Translations under genes and position numbers: made by a program | Shown here: positions 10,318-21,370 of the stretch, piece by piece | Layout of the letters: each line of letters starts with the position of its first letter | How positions within the stretch are numbered: the stretch's first letter is position 1 | Origin: a bacterium | GTDB lineage: Bacteria; Bacillota; Clostridia; Lachnospirales; Lachnospiraceae | Length of the DNA: 64,000 nt | NCBI GenBank assembly: GCA_028724545.1 | Contig: JAQYCU010000015.1 | Span: forward strand, 1 to 64,000 | Direction: 5' to 3' | Notes under the pieces: generated by a model | Databases searched by the model: none | Seen by the model: only the letters and a program-made list of their open reading frames with translations | What the model was told of the DNA's origin: nothing

Positions 10318-11598
10318 ATGAGACTCATGAAGAAGACACCATTTGTTACAAAGCAGCAGATTGAAGAGATTGCAAAAGAATATCCTACGCCATTTCATAT
10401 TTATGACGAAAAAGGCATTCGCGAAAATGCACGTAAACTAAAAAAAGCATTTTCATGGAATAAAGGATACCGTGAATATTTTGCAGTAAAAGCAACACCG
10501 AATCCGTATATTTTAAAAATATTGCAGGAGGAAGGCTGTGGTGTTGACTGTTCTTCGCTGACAGAATTAATGATGTCGGAAGCGTGTGGCTTCACCGGTT
10601 CTGATATTATGTTCTCTTCCAATGTCACACCGGCAAAAGAGTACCAGAAAGCAAAAGAATTAGGTGCATACATTAATCTGGATGATATTACACATATTGA
10701 TTTTCTGGAGGAAGTGGCAGGAATCCCTGAAACAATTTGCTGCCGTTACAATCCGGGTGGCGTATTTAAGATGGGAACAGACATTATGGACAACCCTGGT
10801 GATGCGAAATATGGCATGACAAAGGAACAGCTGATAGAAGCATTTAAGCGTCTGAAAGCAATGGGAGCAAAACGCTTCGGTATCCATTCGTTCCTCGCAA
10901 GCAACACGGTAACGAATGAATATTATCCGACACTTGCCGGTATTTTATTTGAACTGGCAGTGGAAGTAAAGAAAGAAACAGGCGTAGAAATCGCATTTAT
11001 CAATCTTTCCGGTGGTGTTGGCGTTCCATATACACCGGATAAAGAGCCAAATGATATCGCCGTTATCGGTGAGGGTGTCAGAAAACAGTTTGAAAAAATT
11101 ATGGTACCGGCAGGCCTTTCTGATGTGGCTATTTTCACGGAACTTGGCAGATTTATGCTGGCACCTTATGGTGGACTGGTAACACAGGCCATCCACGAAA
11201 AGCATATTTATAAAGAGTATATTGGTGTTGATGCATGCGCTGTTAACCTGATGCGTCCGGCAATGTATAATGCATACCATCATATTACCGTACTTGGTAA
11301 AGAAGACGAGCCGTGTGACCACAAATATGATATCACAGGTTCCCTTTGCGAAAATAATGATAAGTTTGCAATAGACAGAATGCTTCCAAAGATAGATATG
11401 GGAGATTATCTGTTTATTCATGATGCAGGAGCACATGGCTTTGCAATGGGTTATAATTACAACGGCAAGTTAAAATCGGCAGAACTGCTGTTAAAAGAAG
11501 ACGGCAGCGTACAGATGATTCGTCGTGCTGAAACGCCAAAGGATTATTTTGCAACATTTGATTTTTCTGATATTTTGTCGGGTATCAAATACGAATAA
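10318..11598 (+). CDS. lysA: Diaminopimelate decarboxylase family PLP enzyme
   Basis: YPTPFHIYDEKGIRENARKLKKAF...YFAVKATPNPYILKIL, fold-III decarboxylase motifs; C-terminal ..CENNDKFAIDRMLP..GDYLFIHDAGAHGFAMGYNYNG. Confidence 0.85.
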   Translation: MRLMKKTPFVTKQQIEEIAKEYPTPFHIYDEKGIRENARKLKKAFSWNKGYREYFAVKATPNPYILKILQEEGCGVDCSSLTELMMSEACGFTGSDIMFSSNVTPAKEYQKAKELGAYINLDDITHIDFLEEVAGIPETICCRYNPGGVFKMGTDIMDNPGDAKYGMTKEQLIEAFKRLKAMGAKRFGIHSFLASNTVTNEYYPTLAGILFELAVEVKKETGVEIAFINLSGGVGVPYTPDKEPNDIAVIGEGVRKQFEKIMVPAGLSDVAIFTELGRFMLAPYGGLVTQAIHEKHIYKEYIGVDACAVNLMRPAMYNAYHHITVLGKEDEPCDHKYDITGSLCENNDKFAIDRMLPKIDMGDYLFIHDAGAHGFAMGYNYNGKLKSAELLLKEDGSVQMIRRAETPKDYFATFDFSDILSGIKYE

Positions 11599-11622
11599 TT
11601 AAAAAAGAATAAAAAATAACGG

Positions 11623-11680
11623 ATTTTCTGCATTGTTTTGTGAAATTGTCGGTTTTACAAGACGATGCAGAAAATTTTTT
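11623..11680 (+). terminator. Terminator after lysA
   Basis: ATTTTCTGCAT ... ATGCAGAAAATTTTTT hairpin plus T-tract. Confidence 0.8.
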
Positions 11681-11694
11681 GTGTAAAAAGACAT

Positions 11695-11721
11695 TAAAGT
11701 ATTGGTAAAAAACGCCGATAA
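11695..11721 (+). promoter_or_regulatory. Sigma28 (SigD)-type promoter for flgM operon
   Basis: TAAA-N15-GCCGATAA (TAAA 11695-11698; GCCGATAA 11714-11721). Confidence 0.85.
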
Positions 11722-11765
11722 ATATATTGAAAATGTAAATAGTTTATTTTTAGGTGGTGATAAGA

Positions 11766-12044
11766 ATGAGAGTAGATGCATTAAATCATGTAAGCCAGTT
11801 ATATCAGCCGGCAAACGCAAAGAAAATCGATAAGACAAGTGCAGTTCAGAAAAAAGACTCTTATGTTATCTCTCAGTCTGCGAAGGATTACCAGGTAGCG
11901 AAGAATGCTGTAGCAGAAGCAGCAGATGTAAGAGAAGACAAAGTTGCACAGATAAAAGAAGCATTAGCTTCCGGTACTTACAATGTTTCAGCACAGGAGA
12001 TTGCAGATAAGATTGTAAGCAATTATTATGATTTTTCTATTTAG
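11766..12044 (+). CDS. flgM: Anti-sigma-28 factor FlgM
   Basis: SQSAKDYQVAKNAV..REDKVAQIKEALASGTYNVSAQEIADKI; first gene of flagellar operon. Confidence 0.9.
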   Translation: MRVDALNHVSQLYQPANAKKIDKTSAVQKKDSYVISQSAKDYQVAKNAVAEAADVREDKVAQIKEALASGTYNVSAQEIADKIVSNYYDFSI

Positions 12045-12059
12045 GAATGAGGTTTTGAA

Positions 12060-12575
12060 TTGGCTAGTTTAATGGAAGAACTTCTTACTGTGTTAAGCAG
12101 TGAGGAGAAAATTTATAAGCAAATCATCCCTATCTCCGAGAAGAAAACGGAGATTTTGATTCAGGGAGATTTGAAAGAACTTGAGGCAGTCACGCAGCAG
12201 GAACAGTTATTGATTGACAAGGCAAATCTTTTAGGGAAAAAAAGAGAAGCCGTGATTCAGAATATAGGAGTGGTTCTGAACCGGGATGCTGCGACGTTAG
12301 ATTTGAGCACACTGGCACAGTTGTTAGGCAGACAGCCGGAAGAGAAGAAGAAACTGGTAGAACTTCACGATTCTCTGAAGACTGTGATGAAACGACTTGT
12401 GGCTGTCAATGAAAAAAACAAAAATTTAATAGAAAATTCCCTTGAAATGATAGAATTTAATATGAATTTTATTCAGAGTACACGGATGTCACCGGGGGTA
12501 AATAATTACGACAAAAATGCGTCTTCGAGTTATGACACGGGTTATAATGCGGGGGCTTTTGATGCGAAGCAGTAA
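12060..12575 (+). CDS. flgN: Flagellar chaperone FlgN
   Basis: TTG start; coiled-coil FlgN-like protein between flgM and flgK. Confidence 0.8.
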   Translation: MASLMEELLTVLSSEEKIYKQIIPISEKKTEILIQGDLKELEAVTQQEQLLIDKANLLGKKREAVIQNIGVVLNRDAATLDLSTLAQLLGRQPEEKKKLVELHDSLKTVMKRLVAVNEKNKNLIENSLEMIEFNMNFIQSTRMSPGVNNYDKNASSSYDTGYNAGAFDAKQ

Positions 12576-12641
12576 TGATTACACAGAGCGACATCTGTGT
12601 TTTTAGATTATAAGAACTGCGATAGAAAATAGGAGGACGGT

Positions 12642-14507
12642 ATGAGTTTACTAACGAGTTTTAATGCCGGAGTTTCCGGACTGGCAAATTCGCAGGCCGG
12701 AATCAATACAACTGCACACAATCTGGCAAATACAAAAACAGACGGATATACCAGACAGCAGAATATCAATACCGATACATATTATCAGAATATCAAGGTA
12801 ACGGCAAATTCCACATTGCAGGTTGGATATGGTACTACGGTAGCAGATATCCGTCAGATTCGTGATATCTTTTTGGACAAAGAGTATCGGGCAGAAGTAG
12901 GACGTCAGACATTTTATGAGTCATTATACAATACAGCGTTAGAAGTAGAAGATATTTTAGGTGAGATGGAAGGCGTTGAGTTTAATGATGCACTGGGAGA
13001 TTTCTGGTCTACGGTAGAAACATTATCTACCAATCCGGAAAGCATTACAAACCGTGAATTGTTTATTGCGAAAGCCGAGTCGTTTTTGGAAAAAGCCACA
13101 AACGTTTATCAGGCATTGCGTGATTACCAGGTAAATTTAAATAAGCAGATTTCTGACCAGGTGGATGCGATTAATTCCATTGCAGACCAGATTGCACAAT
13201 TAAATGAAAAAATAGCAAAGGCAGAAGCCTCTGGCATTGAAAATGCGAATGACTATCGCGACAGCCGGAATCTTCTGATGGACCAGTTGGCAGAATATAC
13301 GCATTTTGATGCTTATGAAGATTATACAGGCAAAGTAACAATCCGTATTGACAACGCTCCACTTGTGGAAGAAACAACAGCGTATCATATGGCATGTGAA
13401 CGCATTGAGATAGAGGAATACAATGAAGCAACCGGAAAATACGAGGTGACGGCAACTTCGCCAATGTATAATGTTGTCTGGCGAGGAAGTGGCTACGGCG
13501 ATGTTTATGATTTGTCAAAGGCCTATTCTTCCGAAAATGAAACGGATATGGGTTCCCTCTTAGGCATTTTAACAGCCCGTGGAAGAAAATTCGGATACTA
13601 TACAGATATTCCGGTCAATGCCACCAGCCAGCAGCTGGATGATTACAATGACACAACAGGCAACTGTCTGTTAGAAAAAATGGAAGCACAGTTTGATTTG
13701 CTAATCCACAAGATAGTGACGGCAGTCAATGATGCTTTCGCACCAAATGTCACAGCAAAATTGAATGGCATAACAGCAACTGACAAAGACGGTAATGCCG
13801 TAACATTATCAGCAACGGCAAAAGTTCTTGATGTTAACCGTTGCCCGGTAGGAACGGACGATGATGCGACAGTAGGAACAGAAGTTTTTATGCGCAAGGC
13901 AAATACAGAACGGTATCAGGTTTTGAAAGTCAGTGGTCCGGTCTATGCTGTCGATGAGCAGGGCAATCAGTTACTGGATGACGATGGAAATCCAATCGAA
14001 GTAACACAGCAGAACGAAGCCGGTGAATATCTTCTGTATGTTTACAATGAAGAGGACCCGGATGACGTAAATACATTATATACCTTACAGAATCTTACAA
14101 TTAATCCGAAACTCCAGGAAAATTATTCATACCTTCCGGTTATGAATAACCCGGCAACGGGAGCAGTTGATGAATATAATTATGATGTCTGTGCCAAGAT
14201 TTTGGAAAACTGGAAGGCAGACGATACATTGCTTGACCCAAATGCACTGACAACATATGGTGCAGATGATTTTTATGATGCGATGGTTGGTTCCCTTGCC
14301 ATTCAGGGAAGCGTCTGGAAAGGCATTAGTGAAAACCAGACGAAATTAGTAGAGAGTGTTGAAGATAAACGCCAGCAGGTTTCAGGCGTATCTTCTGATG
14401 AAGAAATGGTAAGTCTGCTGATGTACCAGCATGCGTACAATGCTGCATCCAGATATATCACCACAATAGATGCGATGTTAGAACATCTTATAGAGAGATT
14501 AGGATAA
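12642..14507 (+). CDS. flgK: Flagellar hook-associated protein 1 (FlgK), first paralogue
   Basis: SFNAGVSGLANSQAGINTTAHNLANTKTDGYTRQ N-terminus, C-terminal HAP motif. Confidence 0.93.
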   Translation: MSLLTSFNAGVSGLANSQAGINTTAHNLANTKTDGYTRQQNINTDTYYQNIKVTANSTLQVGYGTTVADIRQIRDIFLDKEYRAEVGRQTFYESLYNTALEVEDILGEMEGVEFNDALGDFWSTVETLSTNPESITNRELFIAKAESFLEKATNVYQALRDYQVNLNKQISDQVDAINSIADQIAQLNEKIAKAEASGIENANDYRDSRNLLMDQLAEYTHFDAYEDYTGKVTIRIDNAPLVEETTAYHMACERIEIEEYNEATGKYEVTATSPMYNVVWRGSGYGDVYDLSKAYSSENETDMGSLLGILTARGRKFGYYTDIPVNATSQQLDDYNDTTGNCLLEKMEAQFDLLIHKIVTAVNDAFAPNVTAKLNGITATDKDGNAVTLSATAKVLDVNRCPVGTDDDATVGTEVFMRKANTERYQVLKVSGPVYAVDEQGNQLLDDDGNPIEVTQQNEAGEYLLYVYNEEDPDDVNTLYTLQNLTINPKLQENYSYLPVMNNPATGAVDEYNYDVCAKILENWKADDTLLDPNALTTYGADDFYDAMVGSLAIQGSVWKGISENQTKLVESVEDKRQQVSGVSSDEEMVSLLMYQHAYNAASRYITTIDAMLEHLIERLG

Positions 14508-14537
14508 AGATTAGAATAATCAGATAGGAGGGATTTG

Positions 14538-16394
14538 ATGCCGTCATCATTTTTTGGAATTAATATAGCTCGTTCCGGTATGAATACCTATAATGCGCTA
14601 TTAAATACAACAGGACATAATGTTGCAAATGTTGATACAAAAGGATATTCAAAGCAGGTGGTAAAACAGTCTGCCACACAGGCTATTTCATTAGGTACTT
14701 CTTATGGAATGATTGGTTCCGGTGTAGAAGCCACAGATGTCCTGAGTGAGAGAGATGCTTATTATGATGAAAAATATCGTCTGAGCAATACTTCTTATGG
14801 AAAATATGAAACATTATCTTATTATATGCAAAGTATTGAAGATTATTTATATGCAAAAGATTCCAACAGTGGTGGAATCTCTAATTCGCTGGACGGTTTC
14901 TTTAAGTCTTTGACAAGTCTGACGACGGATGTATCCAATACAACCATTCGTACGCAGGCAGCGGGATATGCTGAAACACTGACACAGTATATTCAGGAGG
15001 CAGCCTATAATCTTCAGGTATTACAGCAGGATGTCAATTCTGAGATTGCAAATACGGTAGATTCGATTAATTCTTATGCCGAACAGATTGCGTCCCTGAC
15101 AAAACAGATAAACACACTGGAAGTATATGGAACAAGAGCCAATGATTTAAGGGATCAGCGTGCTACATTGATAGATGATTTGTCAGAACTGGTCAGTGTT
15201 GATGTCGTGGAAAAAGAGCCTGCCGAGGGAAAAGGTGCCGTGCAGTATATTGTATCCATCAACGACGCTGTTTTAGTCGATACATATGATTACAACAGAC
15301 TGGAATATAAGGCAAAAGACACCTACAGTTCTATGAATGACATTGACAATTTATATGATTTGAAATGGAGTACCGGACAAAGTTTTGGTATTCACGATAC
15401 AGGACTTGGTGGCAAACTGGAAGCACTGTTCAAACTTCGCGATGGAAATAATGGGGAAGTTTTCACCGGTGCTGCAAACGGTTCTGCCGGAGATAAGACA
15501 TTAAAGATTACAGATGTCAATGAATTGGGAAGTTCTTTGTTTAAACTGGACATCCCACCTGCTGATGGTGTAATTATTGTCAACAACAGCAGATATGAAT
15601 ATGAATCATTTGATGTAACAGTGGATGCAGATGGAAAATATAGCTACGAATTTCATTTAAAAGAAAAACTGGGTACTGACATAGATGGAACCAAAGCACA
15701 GATTAGTGAGTCAGTGGATTATAGAGGAATCCCTTACTATATGTCACAGCTGAATGAATTTGTCAGAACATTCTCCAGCAGATTTAATCAGGTACAGACT
15801 TCTGGATATGATATGAATGGAAATCAGGGTGTGCAGATGTTTTTAGGAACAGACAAGGCATCCGGCGTGGAAATGAATTTTGACAGTGAAGTATCAGCCG
15901 GTTTTACATTTTCATCCATTCTGCCAAGAGATGCAGCAGGAAATCTTATCACAACGAACGGTTATGTGCAGACTTCCTACTATAATCTGACAGCATTAAA
16001 TACAAATATTAACAAAGCAATCCTAGATGATGGAAAATTAATCGCCTGCTCCGGTTCTTCAGAAGAAGGAGTGGTAGAGGACGGAAAAAATCTTGCTAAT
16101 ATGTTAGCGTTAGAGAGCGACAAGACCATGTTCCGTCAGGGACAACCTGCCTCTTTCCTGCAGGTTCTGGTATCTACAGCAGGTGTTGATACAGAAAAAG
16201 TAAAGACAGGAGCAGAGAATGCAGAAAATATTCGTGCAGCAGTAGACCAGCGAAGGCTTTCTAAAGCCGGTGTTGATGAAGATGAAGAGGCACAGAATCT
16301 GATTGTTTGTCAGAATCTGCTGACTTATCAATACAAAGTATTATCTGTTATGAATGAAGTGCTGGATAAATTAATTAATGGCACGGCAGTATAA
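14538..16394 (+). CDS. flgK: Flagellar hook-associated protein 1 (FlgK), second paralogue
   Basis: FFGINIARSGMNTYNALLNTTGHNVANVDTKGYSKQ; about 619 aa, tandem with the first flgK. Confidence 0.9.
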   Translation: MPSSFFGINIARSGMNTYNALLNTTGHNVANVDTKGYSKQVVKQSATQAISLGTSYGMIGSGVEATDVLSERDAYYDEKYRLSNTSYGKYETLSYYMQSIEDYLYAKDSNSGGISNSLDGFFKSLTSLTTDVSNTTIRTQAAGYAETLTQYIQEAAYNLQVLQQDVNSEIANTVDSINSYAEQIASLTKQINTLEVYGTRANDLRDQRATLIDDLSELVSVDVVEKEPAEGKGAVQYIVSINDAVLVDTYDYNRLEYKAKDTYSSMNDIDNLYDLKWSTGQSFGIHDTGLGGKLEALFKLRDGNNGEVFTGAANGSAGDKTLKITDVNELGSSLFKLDIPPADGVIIVNNSRYEYESFDVTVDADGKYSYEFHLKEKLGTDIDGTKAQISESVDYRGIPYYMSQLNEFVRTFSSRFNQVQTSGYDMNGNQGVQMFLGTDKASGVEMNFDSEVSAGFTFSSILPRDAAGNLITTNGYVQTSYYNLTALNTNINKAILDDGKLIACSGSSEEGVVEDGKNLANMLALESDKTMFRQGQPASFLQVLVSTAGVDTEKVKTGAENAENIRAAVDQRRLSKAGVDEDEEAQNLIVCQNLLTYQYKVLSVMNEVLDKLINGTAV

Positions 16395-16412
16395 TAAGAC
16401 TAGGAGGTAATT

Positions 16413-17906
16413 ATGCGAGTTACGAATTCAATGATTTCAAATAGTTCACGTACACATATTACGACGGCAAAAAACCAGATGCTGAATGCGCAAAATCAGT
16501 ATACTACGCAGAAGAAAATTTTGCGTCCTTCTGATGACCCAACGGTAGCAATTCGTTCTTTACAGTTACGCACAACATATAGCCAGTTAAACCAGTATGT
16601 GGAAAAAAATGTGCAGGATGCAATGAGCTGGATGGATATTACGGAAACAGCCATGAAAAATATCAACAGTATTCTGACGAATATGAAAGGTTACTTAAAC
16701 CAGGGTGCCAATGACCCATTAGAAGCAGAAGACAGAAAAGCTGTTTTGGCCGTTCTAAAAGAATATGCCAATTCTATTTTTGAAGACGAAGCAAATACGG
16801 ATTATTCCGGAAGATATGTATTTAGTGGATATCGTACCGATACTTCCCTGTTATTCCCGAATGATACGGACAACTTAGAATATACAATCACAGAGAATTT
16901 TACAACGGAATCCATACGCACGGTCAAATATGTTTCCGGTGGTGCAGAGTTTGGCGATACGAAAGATGCAGATGATTACGCAAGCGAAGTGCCAAAACAG
17001 TTTCCTACGTACCGTCTGCAGTTAGCATATAACAATTGTTCCGATAAGGCAGCAGCGCAGGGAAATCCGTCGGGGGATGCCGTAACCGTTACACTGGATG
17101 GCACGGCGATTGATGTGGCAGTAGTATCATCTAATGATGCAGATGCTTATGATGCAGCAGCTCAGGGAACAGATGCTATTTATGTATATGACACGGGAGA
17201 AATTATTTTTTCCGAAGCTACATATGAAAAGATTCAGCAGAATCATTCCAAAATCGCTGTACAGTACACGAAGAAAGAATTTGACAAAAGTGATATCCGT
17301 CCGGAAATGTACTTTGAGTGTACCAGTTATAATACAACATCAAACAAAGTGACAACCTATGCAGAACCAAGTGACCAGGAAATCAGTTATGAAATCAATT
17401 TCAGCCAGACATCCGTTGTCAACACACAGGCAAGAGATGCCATCAGTACAGACATTTATCGTACGATTGACTATATTGAGCAGACCATTAACGCTGTGGA
17501 AGATATCGAAAAAAGAATCAGCGATGTGGACAATATGATTGAAAATACAACAGACGAAACAGAGCTGGAAAACTATAACAAGTTAAAGGAAATGCTGGAA
17601 ACAGAGAAGAAACTTCATACAGATATTATGACAGACGCATTTGGCATTGGACTGACTATGGTGGACAAGACGCAGAACCAGTTAAATGTAGCACTTGCTG
17701 ATTTAGGTTCCCGTTATAACCGTCTGGAATTAACTTATGACAAACTGCTTGACCAGCGTACCGATACGGAAGAAAAACTTTCCAACAACGAAGACGTTGA
17801 TATTGCAGATGCATATATTAATCTGACACAGGCAGATAATTTATATCAGTCGGCATTGTCAGCTACGGCAAAAATTTTAGGAAATTCTTTGCTGGATTAT
17901 ATCTAA
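16413..17906 (+). CDS. flgL: Flagellar hook-associated protein 3
   Basis: MRVTNSMISNSSRTHITTAKNQMLNAQNQYTTQKKILRPSDDP N-terminus; follows flgK. Confidence 0.92.
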   Translation: MRVTNSMISNSSRTHITTAKNQMLNAQNQYTTQKKILRPSDDPTVAIRSLQLRTTYSQLNQYVEKNVQDAMSWMDITETAMKNINSILTNMKGYLNQGANDPLEAEDRKAVLAVLKEYANSIFEDEANTDYSGRYVFSGYRTDTSLLFPNDTDNLEYTITENFTTESIRTVKYVSGGAEFGDTKDADDYASEVPKQFPTYRLQLAYNNCSDKAAAQGNPSGDAVTVTLDGTAIDVAVVSSNDADAYDAAAQGTDAIYVYDTGEIIFSEATYEKIQQNHSKIAVQYTKKEFDKSDIRPEMYFECTSYNTTSNKVTTYAEPSDQEISYEINFSQTSVVNTQARDAISTDIYRTIDYIEQTINAVEDIEKRISDVDNMIENTTDETELENYNKLKEMLETEKKLHTDIMTDAFGIGLTMVDKTQNQLNVALADLGSRYNRLELTYDKLLDQRTDTEEKLSNNEDVDIADAYINLTQADNLYQSALSATAKILGNSLLDYI

Positions 17907-17993
17907 AAGAGGGCAGAAAACCAATGCTTTCTGTTATGCCGGGCACACATGGCATAGCAGTAACAGAATGAAGTGTGCAGAAATGAGGATAAT

Positions 17994-18434
17994 ATGAAGG
18001 TAGATTCAAGATATTTTGGGGAAGTAGAAATTGAAGACAGCAAAATTATTCATTTTGAGCAGGGTATTTTTGGATTTGAAGAGTACAAGGATTATACCAT
18101 ATTATATGATAACGAAGGAGAGGAACAGCCTTTCTTTTCATGGCTCCAGTGCGTTACAGAAAAAGCATTAGCATTTCCTATTGTCAATCCATTCCGTGTT
18201 AAAGAAGATTACAATCCAATCGTGGAAGATGCACTATTAGATGCCATTGGTACATGTGAAACGGAAGATTTGTTAGTATTTTTGCTGGCAACCGTGCCGG
18301 GCGATGTTAAAAAGACATCTGTTAATATGAAAGCACCGTTGATTATCAATGCAGCAAACCGTCAGGGAATCCAGCTGATTGTAGAAAACGAAGATTACGA
18401 AATTAAGCATATGTTAGTTCAGGATGAACAATAG
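17994..18434 (+). CDS. fliW: Flagellar assembly factor FliW
   Basis: [18 protein letters not shown]...[22 protein letters not shown]; adjacent to csrA. Confidence 0.95.
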   Translation: MKVDSRYFGEVEIEDSKIIHFEQGIFGFEEYKDYTILYDNEGEEQPFFSWLQCVTEKALAFPIVNPFRVKEDYNPIVEDALLDAIGTCETEDLLVFLLATVPGDVKKTSVNMKAPLIINAANRQGIQLIVENEDYEIKHMLVQDEQ

Positions 18435-18454
18435 AAAATGATTGGAGGAAAAGT

Positions 18455-18682
18455 ATGTTAGCATTAGCCAGAAAGATTAATCAGTCCATTATGATTGGCA
18501 ATGATATCGAGGTGACTTTGCTTGAAATAAAAGGTGACCAGGTGAAAATCGGAATCAGCGCACCAAAGTCAGTGCCGATTTACCGGAAAGAAATCTATTT
18601 GCAGATTCAGGAAGAAAATAAAAATGCTGTTCAGGAAGTGGATGTAGAGAAGATTCGCGACTTATTTGGCAACAAAAAGTAA
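18455..18682 (+). CDS. csrA: Carbon storage regulator CsrA
   Basis: [48 protein letters not shown]. Confidence 0.96.
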   Translation: MLALARKINQSIMIGNDIEVTLLEIKGDQVKIGISAPKSVPIYRKEIYLQIQEENKNAVQEVDVEKIRDLFGNKK

Positions 18683-18706
18683 AGATTTTTAAAAAAATGC
18701 CGATAT
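18680..18706 (+). promoter_or_regulatory. Sigma28-type promoter upstream of flaG-fliD-fliS
   Basis: TAAA (18680-18683)-N15-GCCGATAT (18699-18706). Confidence 0.85.
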
Positions 18707-18793
18707 AGAATATGAGTTAAAGGAAGTAGCTCAGAAAAACGACTTTTTTAGCTGACAGAATATAGTTACAAGTATGCACACGGAGGTGGAATT

Positions 18794-19195
18794 ATGTCGA
18801 CGGATACTTATATCAATGGAGTGAATAAGGATTATGAAAAGCCACTCAACACGATGGACAGTGTTGAAGTAGCAGCAACATCGCCGGACGAAATACGTCA
18901 GGTCTGGGAAAATGTCCAGAATACGCAGGGCGATGCTACAGGAGAAGGACCTGGAACCGGTCAGGAGAAAGACCCTTCCATTAGTACAATTGAGGCTGCG
19001 ATTTCCAGCATGAACTCGCAGATTACAAAAACAAGATGTGCTTATAGTTATGATGAAGCCACGAAACGAATTAATATCAAAGTCTATGATAAAGAAACAG
19101 AAGAACTGATTCGTGAAGTGCCTCCTGAGAAATCGTTAGAAGTTTTAAAGAAGGTATGGGAAATCGCCGGCATCATTATTGATGAGAAGAGATAG
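18794..19195 (+). CDS. flaG: FlaG family protein
   Basis: RINIKVYDKETEELIREVPPEKSLEVLKKVWEIAGIIIDEKR C-terminus typical of FlaG. Confidence 0.88.
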   Translation: MSTDTYINGVNKDYEKPLNTMDSVEVAATSPDEIRQVWENVQNTQGDATGEGPGTGQEKDPSISTIEAAISSMNSQITKTRCAYSYDEATKRINIKVYDKETEELIREVPPEKSLEVLKKVWEIAGIIIDEKR

Positions 19196-19206
19196 GAGGG
19201 AATGTT

Positions 19207-21342
19207 ATGGCTATCAGAATGACAGGCTTGAATTCCGGCTTGGATACAGATACCATTGTTCAGGCTTTGATGTCTGCACAGAGAATGAAGAAAACAAAAG
19301 TCGAATCCAAGAAAACAAAATTAGAGTGGAAAAAAGAAATCTGGTCAGGACTCAATACAAAATTGTATAGTTTTTATACAGATTCTTTATCTAAGATAAA
19401 AACACAGGGAGTATACAAAACAAAGGCAGCCACCAGTTCTGACAACAGCAAGGTGACGGCTACGGCTACTTCTACGGCAGCAGAGGGTACATACAAAGTA
19501 AAAGTAAATTCCCTCGCGTCAGCCCAGTATGTTACAAGTGGCAAATTAAATAAAACAGTTGATGAAAATGGCAAAGAGCAGGCAGTTACATCAAAAACAA
19601 AACTGGTAAATTTAAAAGATGCGTCAGGAAATGCAACTTTTACATCTGGTACGCAGATTACTGTCAACAGTGCATCCGGTACTAAGATTTTAACAGTGGA
19701 TGAAAATACATCCGTAAATGATTTTGTTTCCTTATGCAATGATGCAGGACTGAATGCTTCTTTTGATGAAAAGCAGCAGCGTTTCTTCATCAGTTCCGGT
19801 TCCAGTGGTTCTGAGCAGGCCTTTACCATTACGGCAGGTTCACTTTCACAGGATCAGATTGATACAATGGCTGCATGGAAAGAGGCAGTAGGTTATGATT
19901 CGCTTTCTACTGCTGACAAAACATCTGTCACTACTATTTTCAACAAATTGCAAACAGGAGATATGACGGCAGAAAAGGCGATGGAATCTCTTGAAAAATA
20001 TGTAGATAAGAGCAGAAAGTCAGAAGCGACATCTTATTACAAACAGCAGTTGACAGATGATTACAATACAAAATATTTTGCTGACGAGGAGCAGACACAG
20101 CTTACAGACGAAGGTATGACAGCTCTTCTGGTTTCCAAAACAGGCAAGACAGAAGAAGAAATCAATAATATGTCTGAGGAAGAAAGAAATCAGGCAATAG
20201 AGGATTTGAAACTTTCTGACGAAGCAAAGGCAAAAGCAGTTAAAAAACTTGTAACTTCAAAAGTCAGTGCCGACATTAAAACAGATGAATATAAAGATAA
20301 GATTGCAGATGCTGTAGAAAATGGAATTGCAGATGATACGGCAAGTGAATTTTTACAGGCAACACGTGCAGAGAATGTAAGTGCACTGCAGACAACCACA
20401 GCAGGATACAATGCAACTATGAGTACCGTGACAGATGCAAACAGCCAGTTACAAGGTTTAGGACTTAGTGCTATTACCGGAAGCAAAGTAGATGAAGGCA
20501 GTGATGCAAGTGGTATGGTAGTTATTGAAGCAAGTGATGCAGAAATTGAATTTAATGGTGCTACCCTGACAAGTGATACTGCCAGCCTGACGGTTAACGG
20601 CTTGACATTAAATATTCTGGATGTAACAGCAGGTGATACCATCAGTATTTCTGTTACAAAAGATACTTCAGCAGTATATGACAGTATCAAGGATTTCATA
20701 TCCGAATATAATGCACTGTTAAAAGAGATGAATACTTATTATAGTGCTGAATCAGCAAGAGATTATGATGTGCTGACGGACGAGCAGAAAGAAGCAATGT
20801 CTGATGATGAAGTAGAAAAATGGGAAACAAAGATTAAAGATTCCCTGCTTCGCCGTGATGATACCCTGAGTGCACTGGTTTCCAGCTTCCGGAATAATAT
20901 GAGTGCAGTTTACACGGCATCCAATGGCAAGAAATATTCTTTATCATCATTAGGAATCTGTACCTCAACAGATTATGCCGAGGGTGGACTGTTACATATT
21001 AAGGGTGATGAGGATGATTCTGTATATGCAGATTCAAAGAATACATTAGAGTCTTTGTTAAACTCTGACCCGGACCTTGTTATGGAAGTGTTCACAGGAC
21101 TTACTTCAAAGTTATATTCTGATTTGCAGAAGAAGATGGGAACATCTACATTAAGCAGTGCTTTGACATTCTACAATGACAAAGAGATGACTTCCCAGAT
21201 ATCTGATTACAAAGAAGAAATTACAAAATGGGAATCCAAATTAAATACAATGGAAGATAACTATTACAGTCAGTTTACTGCAATGGAAAAAGCAATGGCT
21301 TCCTTAAATTCCCAGCAGTCATTATTTGGCTATTATTCATAG
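19207..21342 (+). CDS. fliD: Flagellar filament capping protein FliD
   Basis: MTGLNSGLDTDTIVQALMSAQ N-terminus; C-terminal FliD_C pattern; before fliS. Confidence 0.93.
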   Translation: MAIRMTGLNSGLDTDTIVQALMSAQRMKKTKVESKKTKLEWKKEIWSGLNTKLYSFYTDSLSKIKTQGVYKTKAATSSDNSKVTATATSTAAEGTYKVKVNSLASAQYVTSGKLNKTVDENGKEQAVTSKTKLVNLKDASGNATFTSGTQITVNSASGTKILTVDENTSVNDFVSLCNDAGLNASFDEKQQRFFISSGSSGSEQAFTITAGSLSQDQIDTMAAWKEAVGYDSLSTADKTSVTTIFNKLQTGDMTAEKAMESLEKYVDKSRKSEATSYYKQQLTDDYNTKYFADEEQTQLTDEGMTALLVSKTGKTEEEINNMSEEERNQAIEDLKLSDEAKAKAVKKLVTSKVSADIKTDEYKDKIADAVENGIADDTASEFLQATRAENVSALQTTTAGYNATMSTVTDANSQLQGLGLSAITGSKVDEGSDASGMVVIEASDAEIEFNGATLTSDTASLTVNGLTLNILDVTAGDTISISVTKDTSAVYDSIKDFISEYNALLKEMNTYYSAESARDYDVLTDEQKEAMSDDEVEKWETKIKDSLLRRDDTLSALVSSFRNNMSAVYTASNGKKYSLSSLGICTSTDYAEGGLLHIKGDEDDSVYADSKNTLESLLNSDPDLVMEVFTGLTSKLYSDLQKKMGTSTLSSALTFYNDKEMTSQISDYKEEITKWESKLNTMEDNYYSQFTAMEKAMASLNSQQSLFGYYS

Positions 21343-21370
21343 AAGAAAATGATAGAAGGAGGAAACTGTC

